21,998 nt of DNA, taken from positions 1 to 21,998 of the forward strand of contig JAAOMT010000562.1 of assembly GCA_016748015.1 (NCBI GenBank), written 5' to 3'. A program made the translations under genes and the position numbers. This document shows positions 9,669 to 18,736 of this stretch, piece by piece. Source of the stretch: Geosiphon pyriformis (lineage: Eukaryota > Glomeromycota > Glomeromycetes > Archaeosporales > Geosiphonaceae). Within the stretch, counting starts at the first letter, position 1, and every line of letters starts with the position of its first letter. Under the pieces are notes generated by a model. It did not search any database. It was not told the origin of the DNA and was given only the letters and a program-made list of their open reading frames with translations.

Positions 9669-11257
9669 TTACTTCTTTCCATACGTTCTTTGAGCGTACT
9701 GTTCAAATGTAGTGATAGAAGGATGCAATTTTTTCGCAATAGAAAGATCATTAAGAGCCGCATCTTCTCCGAAGTATCCAAAATCCTTGATCCATCCATT
9801 CTGTCATATGAAAATAAAGTATTAGTGAAAGTGAGAAATCAAAAGTTGATATTGATAATAAAATTTTAAAGATAAAAAGTTTTGCAATCACTACCATTTC
9901 ATAGATTTCATCATTTGCGAGGTGCGGAGCCTCTTTGGCAGTTTCCTCTTTGGAAAGTGATTTGAATCGATGTTCTTTACCCGTCACTTAATGTATGATG
10001 ATGATAATGATGATGATGATGATGATGGGAAATAGTAAAATTCTTTTCAGAAATTTGGGTATAAGCGAAATATTAAGAGTCATTTCAGTTACCTTTGGTT
10101 AAAGTGTCGGCAAGTTCTTGAAGGGTAATGTATTCTGACGCGGCTCCGACGCTTTTGCCATTCCATTTCTGTGGTCCTTCTTCAATAATTTTAGCCACGA
10201 TTGGCTAAAAAGAAGATTGAAAAACCAAACGTGAAAATTATTCATCAATATCAACTATTTAAAAATAATTTTTTTATAAAACTTTATATTAAAAGTTTAC
10301 CCCTGTATCGTTGGGAGCATCAAAAATAGGTATCACAGAGTCAGCCTGAAAAATTGGCACTTTTACTTCTGCATAGCCTTCTTTATCGACAATTGGAAAG
10401 AATTCGCCAAAGTTAGAAGGGTAAAAACCAGCATAAAAAAATGTATAATTTGGAATTCCACTTCGGCGAATGTATTGCTCTACTTGATTTTTTCCTGTAA
10501 GGTTTATCGTAATTTAGTAAAAAAAAAACTGGTAAAATGGTTTAAAAATTTTTCGTCAAGTAATAAAATTTGCTTAACCTGTCAAGTGAATAACATTTTT
10601 GTAAAGTCCTTTTGATCCGGCATCTGCGTCAGGGAGTGAGCTTTATCGAAATAGAATTGAAACAAAAGAAGATGTGTAAAACATCTTGGGTAAAATTCAT
10701 ATTAAATTTGTTACGAATCTTAAATTTTTTTTCACCTATAAAACAACCAATTAAGACCGACTTTCTTTGCCGCATCCGCTATCAATTTACCCTGACGAAC
10801 TTCCTCCCATACATCGGCTCCCACAATCGACTAAAAGATCAGTCAATGAATTAATTATTACTTTTTTTAACCAATTTGGTCATATAAAGTTATCGCAACT
10901 AATATATTTCAAGTTCACTTACCGGATCCCAAAAATTAGTAACAATCCATGCAACGTCAGCTCCCTTGAACGCTAGCTCCACATCCTCGCTATTTGATAA
11001 ATTAGCCTTAACTACCTCGACACCTTTGGCTGCGAGAGCTTGACCAGCAGCCGAAGATGGATTACGAGTTAAGCCACGCACATTGTATTTTCCAGTGGCT
11101 AAAAGAGCATTTACTACTGAGCCACCTTGCGCGCCTATCAGATGATTGGAAATTATAAATAATTAATTGAATGGAATGAATTCAACAAATATATTACGAT
11201 TAATTTATTTCATTCACCGGTCGCGCCGCTTACAACTACAGTTTGTTTTAAAGACAT
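9669..11257 (-). CDS. NmrA-like family NAD(P)-binding protein (eight exons)
   Basis: Exons in coding order: 11218-11257, 10923-11134, 10736-10830, 10579-10640, 10301-10494, 10093-10204, 9895-9986, 9669-9800. All seven introns (83-106 bases) have GT..AG ends and every junction keeps frame, giving 312 residues, the usual NmrA-like size. The start MSLKQTVVVSGATG leads straight into the Rossmann glycine motif G11-A-T-G-A-Q-G17. TRNP (36-39) follows the second strand; R37 sits where HSCARG-type proteins contact the NADP phosphate. YSSLPDADAG (115-124) and HLTGKNQVEQYI (134-145, with the conserved Lys 138) are also family landmarks. NmrA-like proteins are short-chain-dehydrogenase-like folds that often sense NADP(H) or carry reductase activity; the substrate cannot be told here. 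The protein is probably cytosolic, with no signal peptide or membrane segment. The 5' leader and intron 6 contain GAT-rich repeats. Expressed status is inferred from the undamaged frame. Confidence 0.92.
9995..10027. repeat. (GAT)n microsatellite inside an intron of the NmrA-like gene
   Basis: About eleven GAT triplets with one AAT interruption, lying within intron 6 (9987-10092) directly beside the 3' splice site used for exon 7. Confidence 0.9.
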
Positions 11258-11513
11258 AATGATAATGATGATGAAGATAGTGATAACGATTATGAGACTT
11301 CAACTCTGAAAAATTCCTTCGTTCGTCTCAAGACCTAATATATCATAAAATTCTTGGCAGATCAACTGATCAGCATGCGCGACAATAGCTTACTAATAGG
11401 TATAAAATCTATTAGATCAATATGGCAAAAATTTAAACCTGATCTCCATTGGAACCCGGATACCGATTTTGTTGTTAATTATCTTATCTCAATTATTAAG
11501 CTATTCGAGATTA
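11258..11513. promoter_or_regulatory. Probable divergent promoter region
   Basis: Lies between the start of the minus-strand NmrA-like gene and a tentative plus-strand small reading frame. Just upstream of the NmrA ATG is an imperfect GAT-rich leader (11258-11300). A TATAAAA at 11401-11407 faces plus, about 107 bases before the ATG at 11514. A weaker TATATTA-type sequence faces minus near 11337-11345. Transcription starts cannot be placed from sequence. Confidence 0.35.
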
Positions 11514-11717
11514 ATGACAAATACAGAATTCCCCATTGTGAGAGAGGAAATGGTGGCAGAATTTGAGATGGAGATAAAAAATTCTAGAAAGAGAATTACA
11601 AATAGAGTCACCAAACTTACATCTTTAACCCTTTTGAGATATAGGTACGTCATTCATTGCGTTCTGAACAAAAAAAATTTATCCGAACTCAATATATTTT
11701 GTGACTTGACAAATTAA
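11514..11717 (+). CDS. Tentative small open reading frame, 67 residues
   Basis: Starts at ATG and encodes a charged, partly amphipathic peptide: MTNTEFPIVREEMVAEFEME, then KNSRKRITNRVTKL. A donor-like GTACGT at 11645 raises the possibility that this is the first exon of something longer or a remnant. Composition is less A+T-biased than the downstream desert, and a TATAAAA stands upstream. No family was recognised. It may be a random open frame in the upstream region of the NmrA-like gene. Confidence 0.2.
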   Translation: MTNTEFPIVREEMVAEFEMEIKNSRKRITNRVTKLTSLTLLRYRYVIHCVLNKKNLSELNIFCDLTN

Positions 11718-12810
11718 CTGAAATTGTTGAAGGAAACATGCGTAATAATCATTCTTCTTGAACTGTTATGGAAAAACAATCTGTTTTTTAATATGACCAT
11801 TCTCTTGTACAGTGAGAGTGAAAGAAAAGCATCAAAGGTATGAAAAAGGTGTTTTAAAGGCTAATAAAATAAATAACGTCCCAATTTTTTTGTTTAAACC
11901 CAATCATGTTGTATATTAAATTTCTATCATTTTTTTAATAAAACTTGATAAAAAAATTTATTATTTTTTTCCAATATCAAAGTATAATAAGTGTTATTGA
12001 TATTTAAAAATATATTTATTCATATTATGCTGTTTACTTTTCAATGTGTGAATATCAAAAAATTCAATTAATTCAATATAATAATGAAAGTATTTTATAA
12101 ATTAAATATGATAATGTAAAATAAAATTTACTTAATATATATATATTTATATGATTTGCTTTAAAAAAAATCAATTGAAAAATAAAATAAAGACATATTT
12201 TAAAATAATTTATTAATTAAAACAATCTATTAAAATAGTTTTTAAAAAGTTGTTAAGTTTTAATTAATCTATGCTTTTAAGCAATAATTTAAATAATTTA
12301 ATTAACAATAAATTTATTTTTTTAAAATTTTCATTGCATGTAAATAAATTTCATTCAATAGAAATAACACAGAAATATTAAATATTATTTTTAAAATTTA
12401 TTAATTGTAATATTATTATTAAAATATTGCTATGTTCTATTCTTTTATTTATTTTTATAAAAATTTTATAATTAAAAAAAATTTTAAATTTTTTTTTAAT
12501 TGCTGTGATTGTAATCAACTATAACTAATTTACAATACAAATTTAAAAAATTATTTTTAAAATAATATTCGATTGAATAAAACTACCTGTTATGCAAATT
12601 TTTAATGATAAACATAATTTCTGTTTATATATAAAATAACGCTTTTTTTATCTTTCTTAAAATATTACTTAAAATGCTTTTAAATAGCACTTTTTTAAAA
12701 AATAAAATTAAATGAACTATTTATTATGTTATACTTTGTTTATTTATAAAAGATAATATATTTTTAATTCTTTAATTAAATTTTGTCAAAATTATCATTA
12801 AAAAAGTTAT
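11718..12810. other. AT-rich stretch without recognisable gene
   Basis: From about 11,880 on the sequence is almost pure A+T with frequent stops in all frames. Nothing beyond homopolymer runs and short AT dinucleotide tracts was seen. Confidence 0.6.
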
Positions 12811-13015
12811 TGTTATGGGTAAAGGACGATCACGAGAATTCTGAATTATTCTTGACCATCAGCCAGCTTACTAATTCGGTTAGTAAGCTGCTTTTGAATA
12901 TAAAGGAAGGTCGTTCTTAGTTCCCTTAAGTAGATCAACACCAGTTGTGGGTTAAACTCCTTTGTTTAGTTCTCGTTTTCCCATTTGACTCTTGTTAATC
13001 CCTTTAATCATAACA
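12811..13015. mobile_element. Solo LTR-like element (205 bp, TG..CA ends)
   Basis: A sharply bounded, higher-complexity block in an A+T desert. It starts TGTTATG and ends with the exact reverse complement CATAACA, the canonical TG..CA arrangement of LTR retrotransposon repeats. The flanking five bases are GTTAT (12806-12810) and GTAAT (13016-13020), a target-site duplication with one mismatch. Inside are a perfect 11-bp hairpin, CAGCTTACTAA-TTCGG-TTAGTAAGCTG (12864-12890), and a TATAAA at 12899-12904, plausible for an LTR promoter in the plus orientation. No internal retrotransposon sequence or second LTR is visible nearby, so it would be a solo LTR left by recombination. A small non-autonomous element is the alternative. 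The superfamily cannot be told. Confidence 0.72.
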
Positions 13016-15673
13016 GTAATATTTAAAAATCAAACAAAAGACATTTGTAATAAATATATTTTATGTTTAAATTATAATTAATGAAAATGAAAAATAAAAA
13101 TTAATTGTAATGTTGATTAATCCTTTGTTTTGTTAAAATTAATGAAAGAATTTAATAATTAAATTTTTTTGTATTCAAAATTAACTGTTGTCACATTATT
13201 TATTAATACTTTAATACATTTAAAAAATTTATTGTGTAAAACAAGTAATATTAAAAGTTTATTATTTTATAAATAGGTTAACCTTAAAAACCTTAAACCC
13301 AAATTTACTTTAAATAAATACCAAAAAAAAGGTGTAAAATAGATATCGAACAATTTTATTAATTTATTATTTATAATGTATAAACAATTTTTTCATATTT
13401 TTTGTAATAAATTAGCTCAAAAATTAATGGTGGCTGATTATGTAAAGGAAAAATCATGAGCTGTATTTAATATGGAATATTTGCATGTTGGATGCATTTA
13501 AATAACAGTTGAATTACATCATATATTTAAGCAGTAAAATATTTAATCAAAACTACTTTATGATTTGTTATTATAATAAATATATTGAATAAAAAATACT
13601 AATCTTGAATCATAATATTCACTAACTATAATATAAAATTTTATTAATTGTATATCAATTACAAATTTTTAGATTTCTTTAATTATTAAATATTAATATA
13701 TTAAATTTATGTTTATTTTCTTAGCTTTAATTATTTTTAATAGAAGAATTTGATAAATTATTTTCATGAAATAGAAAGGTTATTGTTAAATAATTCTTAA
13801 AAATAAAATCTGGTTAATTTAAAAATAAAATTTATATTTGTAATGAATTTAGCCACATAGATCAAACTAAGTTACCCAGAAATATTCAAAAAGGCAAAAA
13901 TTTTTCTTGGGCAATAAATTCTATTATAATAATATTATTGAAATTGAGTGGAATATTTTTAATGCTCTATAAGCTAGTATATGTGTACAGCATATATAGA
14001 ATTTATATATAGATTTCAATAAAGTTATCCTACAGATTTAATTTGTATTTAAACTATTCCAATGAAAATATCAAACCAACACATAGCTCTAAAAAGCCTA
14101 AACTAAAGAATTTTAAAGGCTTTGGATTAGGATATTTTGTCAAAAAATTTATTTGAAATAATAAATTATATTTTAAAATTTTAAATAAATATTCCTTCGG
14201 AATATAGTGTCAAGTACAAAAATGATAAAAATCTTGGTATATGTCGCATTTTGGAAGCCTGGAACAGTGATATTGGTTCTTATCTTTAACTTTATCAAGA
14301 TAGCATAAATTATAATATATAAGCGTATTAAAGTGCTGTTCAAATGAATGGCGCTGTGAAATATTATTGCAGCCTCTTTGAGGTAAAATATGACACAGTA
14401 TATAATAATAAAATGTTTGATAGGCTAAAGTTTAATAGTAATATTTACACTGTCTTATAATAGATTATTAACTAGAATCTTTCTAAAAAAAGAATGTACA
14501 CTGATTTTACTGTTTTATCAAACAATATTTTCTCTGATGTTATAGTATATATTAAAAATCTTACCACATATTTTTGTAAAAAATAAAAGATGTTTTGTTG
14601 CATTTCATAATCAATTTTATTAATTAGACACCTACAATAAATCATTTTATTAAAGCTACTTTCCTTTTGTGGCAGCCATATCCAATTGAAATTAAAAACA
14701 AATAAAATGTTACTTATTCTGATGAATCTTATTAAATAATTTATTTTATTTTTAAAATTAATAGGACTAAACCCATTCTGAGAAAAAGTATACCCTGTAA
14801 AGAATTGTTGTGTCAAGCCAAATAATAGAATTATTGTAGTTAATTTTTTTGAAAACACATTAATCAATTAGATAAGATTATTTTTTATAGCTAATAATAA
14901 TTTTGTGCGAATTCATAGAAATATATAAAAATTTAAAAACAGGTAAATATTTTGAGTTTTTTGTTAATTCGTTCATTTATTTTGTTTGAATGTTTTAAAA
15001 AGAAAAAAAGCATCTATGAAGACAAAAAGCTTTATTATTTGTTTTTCTAATAGAAAATTCCAACATTGCTATTGAACTAAAATACATAATAATGTTTTGT
15101 TAATTCAGACCACCCTAATTGAGCTTTTTCATTTGACTAAAAATTTTTTAAACTTAATAACCAAAAGAGATTTTTAAAACCACCTAAAAATCAATCCTAA
15201 TTCGAGTTGAAAGAAATCATATTAAAATTATTGTTTACAAACCAGATAAATCAAAATCAGAATCAACAGGCAGGAAATATTACGACTTGAAATTTCTTCA
15301 ACAAGTGATTCTAAAAATCCTATTGAAATTGCAAATGACCTTGATACAATTATCAAAAATAGATATTTAACGGCTATTAGCATTTATTTAAATAGAAATT
15401 TTTTAAATGAGACTTTCAGGTTACAAGTCAAATGTGGATGAACATAATTTAATCTTCAAGAATGATTTCTATAAAATTGCATACAATCAAATACTTATTT
15501 CTTTAGCCAATCTTAGAAAGAAAATAAATTTTATCTAATTGCAATTGCTATTATTGCATTAATATTAATAGCTCTATACCTATAGGAAAAACTTCGAGAT
15601 ATTTATCTTTTTTGCAGCTGTTTTAAAATAATCAATTGATCAAAACACTTATACCTATGATATCATTTCTATA
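13016..15673. other. AT-rich stretch, no confident gene
   Basis: Mostly low-complexity A+T. An open frame of 131 codons on the minus strand (14472-14867) starts at TTG, has no nearby upstream ATG, is hydrophobic and matches nothing I recognise. Its length is unusual for this composition, but no splice or start context supports it. Between about 13,850 and 14,420, and from 15,100 to 15,540 (plus), the sequence is more complex; one stretch reads IVYKPDKSKSESTGRKYYDL near 15,222. These may be old coding debris, but they cannot be assigned. Confidence 0.5.
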
Positions 15674-16260
15674 ATGAATCTCGAATACAAAGATTGTAAT
15701 GAAGTTTGCCCAGAAGAAGGCATGCAAAATATTTATTGACAAATTTTTATTGTACAAGGTGGAAAGATAAATTATGAATTACACAGAATAAAGCTTATGA
15801 AACCTTATTCAATTCATTCTTCTTGTATAGTTCATTGTGACCGACACTCAAACAACATTCTAAAATTTTAGAAAAGTGTCAGTATTGAAGATCTGGAATT
15901 ATGTTAATATACAAACCATGAAACAACAAAACAAGAAAAGTACCAAAGAGAAAAAAATATATGAAGTAATTATATACATTTAACAAGATGTTTTGAGAAG
16001 TAAAAAGTTTACAATGACTGGTGATATTTTATAGTTTTTGCCATGTTATTATGATATTTAACAACAGAAAGCCTCCTTTTTTATGATTATTTTCATGGAA
16101 ATACTATATTTAATATTGTTTTTAAGAGTATTAGACCTCAAACTGCCTCCTCCTTATTCCATTTTGTATTGCTAAAATAAGTTTAAAGTGTTGGGATGTT
16201 AATTTTAAGAATTGTCCTACTACAGAAAATATTGGGAGACTTGGAAAGATATTGGGGAGT
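15674..16260 (+). pseudogene. Protein kinase-like pseudogene (remnant A)
   Basis: The plus strand reads YKDCNEVCPEEG near 15,685-15,720, like the Cys-rich N-terminal segment seen in many Glomeromycotina kinase-like proteins. At 15827-15862 it reads IVHCDRHSNNIL, the catalytic loop (usually 'HRDLHSxNI') with R to C and L to R changes but Asp kept. SIEDLEL follows, where the metal-binding loop should be D-L/F-G; the Gly is Glu. Then come EKNIYEVIIYI, a stop in place of the APE motif, and VLRSKKFTMTGDI, matching 'VLRSKKFTMAGDIYSFA'. Near 16,180-16,245 is ISLKCWDVNFKNCPTTENIG, the C-lobe 'KCWDxxPxxRPT' motif. Several TAA/TAG codons and at least one frame change intervene, and only about 110 bases separate the N-terminal motif from the catalytic loop, so most of the N-lobe is missing. 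The gene is inactive. Confidence 0.72.
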
Positions 16261-16860
16261 CTACAGATGAAAGCGCCAGGGATAAAAAAATTTATCATAA
16301 AAAAATCTAAAACTAAGAATCTTTGAAATGGAACAGTTTAAAGAAAAAGAGAAAAATATTTAAAGAAATGGTAAAAACAAAGTGATAGCGAATTATTCAA
16401 TTATAGCAACAGCAACAACAAATAACAACAACAATAAACATTCATCCAGGATTTTATACAAGTCGTCTTTTAACCTTGCAAATAATCGAAGAAACAAAAA
16501 GTTATTTTATCTAATTAGTAGAGTTTTTATATTAATCAATTCATTGATTGATTTAATTATTATACAGTATATAAAAATTTATTATAACTTTTTAAAAGAA
16601 TAAGTCTATTTGCTTAAAGATAAGAAATTGGACAAAATTAATAGCAAAATTGTATGCAATTATTTACATTTATTATATTTAGACAAATCTTTAATAGATT
16701 AGTCATCTTCATGTAAATAATTATTATTTTAAATTACTTTTTTAAGTGATATATTTTTATAATATATAATTAATATTAGATATAAAGTTTATAAGACTAA
16801 ATTTGAATATGTTAAAATATATTCTTTTATTAATTTATTATAATGGGTATTCACTCACCC
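16261..16860. other. AT-rich spacer between kinase remnants
   Basis: Contains a short imperfect (CAA/AAC)n tract at about 16,407-16,440. An open frame at 16382-16603 begins at GTG and is dominated by N, I, K and L. No family motif was seen. Confidence 0.5.
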
Positions 16861-16971
16861 CTAAAATGGTTTTCAGAGTTTGATGGTTTATTCGTTGACT
16901 TAATCCAAGTATTCAATATCGATCATGTCTAATTATAGGATTGGTGACCTATAATTCTCAACTCTCTCCAG

Positions 16972-17200
16972 TCTAAAGACATTTTTGGTATTGTTCAATA
17001 CCTATCACCCAAAATCTTTAGCTTATCGTCTCACACCAAATATAGCAACAATTACAGTTTTGTCATCATTTTTTGGAAACGATTTCAGAGGAAAGACTTC
17101 AGAATTATTTTAAAAATTTTATATACGAATAATTTGTGGAAAGCGTCCTATAGCCGAAAAGCATACACCTCAATGCATTTAAGAAATGATTCAAAAAATT
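16972..17200 (+). pseudogene. Protein kinase-like pseudogene (remnant B, C-lobe)
   Basis: The plus strand reads SKDIFGIVQYLSPKIF (16972-17019), the activation-segment end resembling 'IFGVIPYxAPEIF', with Ser-Pro-Lys in place of Ala-Pro-Glu. KYSNNYSFVIIFWK (about 17039-17080) follows in the same frame, aligning with 'YTKASDIYSFGIIFWE'; the invariant Asp is lost. After a frame change comes IICGKRPIAEKHTPQC, a stop, then EMIQK, like the 'GKRP...PxxYxEMIQKCW' part of the C-lobe. Nothing recognisable of the N-lobe or catalytic loop lies immediately upstream. It is about 0.7 kb downstream of remnant A on the same strand, so the two could be tandem copies or parts of one disrupted array. Confidence 0.55.
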
Positions 17201-18080
17201 AGCATCAGAATCTGGATTATTGTGATAAGTTATAGAAGTCGATTAATCTTAGGAACTCAAACCCTATAATAAAATTTACATTGCAATAATTTTTTGGTTA
17301 AGATGATTTAAAAATAATTATTTTTGATTCTTCTGATTGAGAAAGTTATATTCTTTATTTTTTGATTTTCTATTCTTTTGAGAACTAAACTAAAATTTCT
17401 TTCATAGGTAACTATTAAGGATATATATTTTTATCATTAGATATGTCAACGCGTTAATCGTTACACCAAGCTAAAAAAGAAATTCAATAAGCAGACTCTT
17501 TCTTTAATAAATAAAAGGATAAAATTATTTTCATAATATTGATATTTTAAGATTTCAAAAAGACTATTTCCAAGATATTATTGACAATAACCGGATTCTT
17601 GGCTACTTACGTTATTACTCAATTATGTGGAGGATATTAAAAGTTTTAACTTTTAAATTCCTTTATATTAGTTCAAGTAAAAGAAATCTACAAAGAGGTG
17701 TTTTTCAAAATTTTATATTGAATCTTTGAAAACCTGTTTTCGATATTCAAAACAGATTTAAATAATAGTATGCTCCATGAGAATTTGGGTTTTTTGGGTA
17801 CGATATTTAGTTAGTAAAGAAAAGCTCTTAATCAAATATATTGAACTCCATTGTGGTTTAGTCTTTCAATGAACATTTAAATCGCTAATTTTGAAAAAAC
17901 CTATATAATCAAAAAATAAAGATAAGAAATTCGCAAACAGTAGCAATTTCCATAAGTAAACAAAAATAGAAAAATATATTTTGTACTATTATAAATTATA
18001 AATCGTTGTATTAAAAAAGTTTAAGTAATTCACTAGGAAGTAGAAAATATTTTTGTCTTTAAATTAACTTTGTAATACTA
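17201..18080. other. Stretch with no assignable gene
   Basis: Moderate-complexity A+T-rich sequence. Short non-random peptide stretches appear around 17,550-17,720 (plus), but frames are broken by stops and no motif is recognisable. It may be older debris from the flanking kinase remnants. Confidence 0.45.
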
Positions 18081-18084
18081 CTTT

Positions 18085-18203
18085 GTTCATGTTTTTGATT
18101 ATTTTCGTTCTAAAATAGAATTTGTCTTCTCTTCCAACTACTTTTTTGACAACACCAAATTCTCTTCTTTCCACCTTATCTAAAATTTCAATATCGTTGG
18201 GGA
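18085..18203 (-). pseudogene. Protein kinase-like remnant C (glycine-loop region)
   Basis: The minus strand reads INFPNDIEILDKVERREFG then VVKKVVGREDKFYFRTKIIK. This resembles the start of a kinase domain, 'ILEKIGRGGFGVVKKV...', with the glycine-rich loop decayed (G-R-G-G-F-G-V-V here E-R-R-E-F-G-V-V). The usual VALK lysine strand is not clearly preserved. Farther upstream on the same strand (18449-18508) FEAFFIQLSDEVSEMWQLG reads open but cannot be tied to a domain. Stops on both sides and the lack of the rest of a kinase mark it as a fragment. It lies on the opposite strand to remnants A and B and just downstream of the Sel1 gene. Confidence 0.45.
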
Positions 18204-18619
18204 AATTTATTACAGGTAGCCTCTGTAGATTTCAGAAATTTTCTGCATTTAAGCGATATACTGATTAATATTATCGTATATGTTCCCGACTCTTTAAAAA
18301 TAGTGAATATTCACAAGATTTACACCCAAAGTGAATCTTTTAATGCACTATAGCATTCTGAATATTTCGGCAATCCCGCTTCAAAGATATTATCACTTTT
18401 AGCAGTGTTACAAAATGGGAAATATAGGAGATTCACTAATGATTATACCCGAGTTGCCACATTTCAGATACTTCATCTGAAAGCTGAATAAAGAAAGCTT
18501 CAAAATCTAAAAATTATCCTTTGGAGTTATCTAGACACGTAAAACCTCGATTTAGGAATTGTAAACTGATCCTAATATAAATTAGGAAAATCATTTTAAT
18601 AACTTAATTTATTTGTATA

Positions 18620-18712
18620 TGATTTTAAGTAGAGTTCAAATGCTTTTTTTTAAGTTTTTATTGTTCCCTATCCATTTTGATAATACGTTCCAAGTTTATT
18701 TGGTGGACTCGG
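18620..18712 (-). pseudogene. Decayed extra Sel1-like repeat past the stop of the Sel1 gene
   Basis: Reading minus from 18694: LGTYYQNG, stop (TAG), GTIKT, stop (TAA), KKAFELYLKSY. This matches a unit of the neighbouring repeats, 'LGLFYQNG-W-GTTKN-xEKAFELYLKAA', with the Trp codon turned into TAG and a TAA near the Asn position. It is one frame away from the intact gene and about 30 bases shorter in the linker than a full unit. The gene therefore once extended farther. Confidence 0.7.
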
Positions 18713-18736
18713 ATTTCTCAATTTCTCAATTTCTCG
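18713..18736. repeat. 8-bp tandem triplication at the Sel1 stop codon
   Basis: Three consecutive copies of ATTTCTCA (the last ending in G) on plus. The TGA stop of the Sel1 gene (18726-18728) lies inside it. Gain of 8-bp units shifts the frame and may have created the present stop. Confidence 0.85.

Noticed and set aside
9581-9799. Minus-strand open frame of 72 codons overlapping the last NmrA exon
   Set aside because: It is a different frame; the frame ending at 9669 continues the conserved protein and joins in phase.
10612-10976. Plus-strand open frames across the NmrA-like gene
   Set aside because: They lie antisense to exons whose minus-strand frame is fully consistent; treated as shadows.
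12864-12890. Hairpin as a bacterial-type terminator or small RNA gene
   Set aside because: No T-run follows and the genome is eukaryotic; it is better explained as part of the LTR-like element.
16382-16603. Open frame of 73 codons, plus
   Set aside because: GTG start and an N-rich stretch caused by a CAA/AAC microsatellite; no family resemblance.
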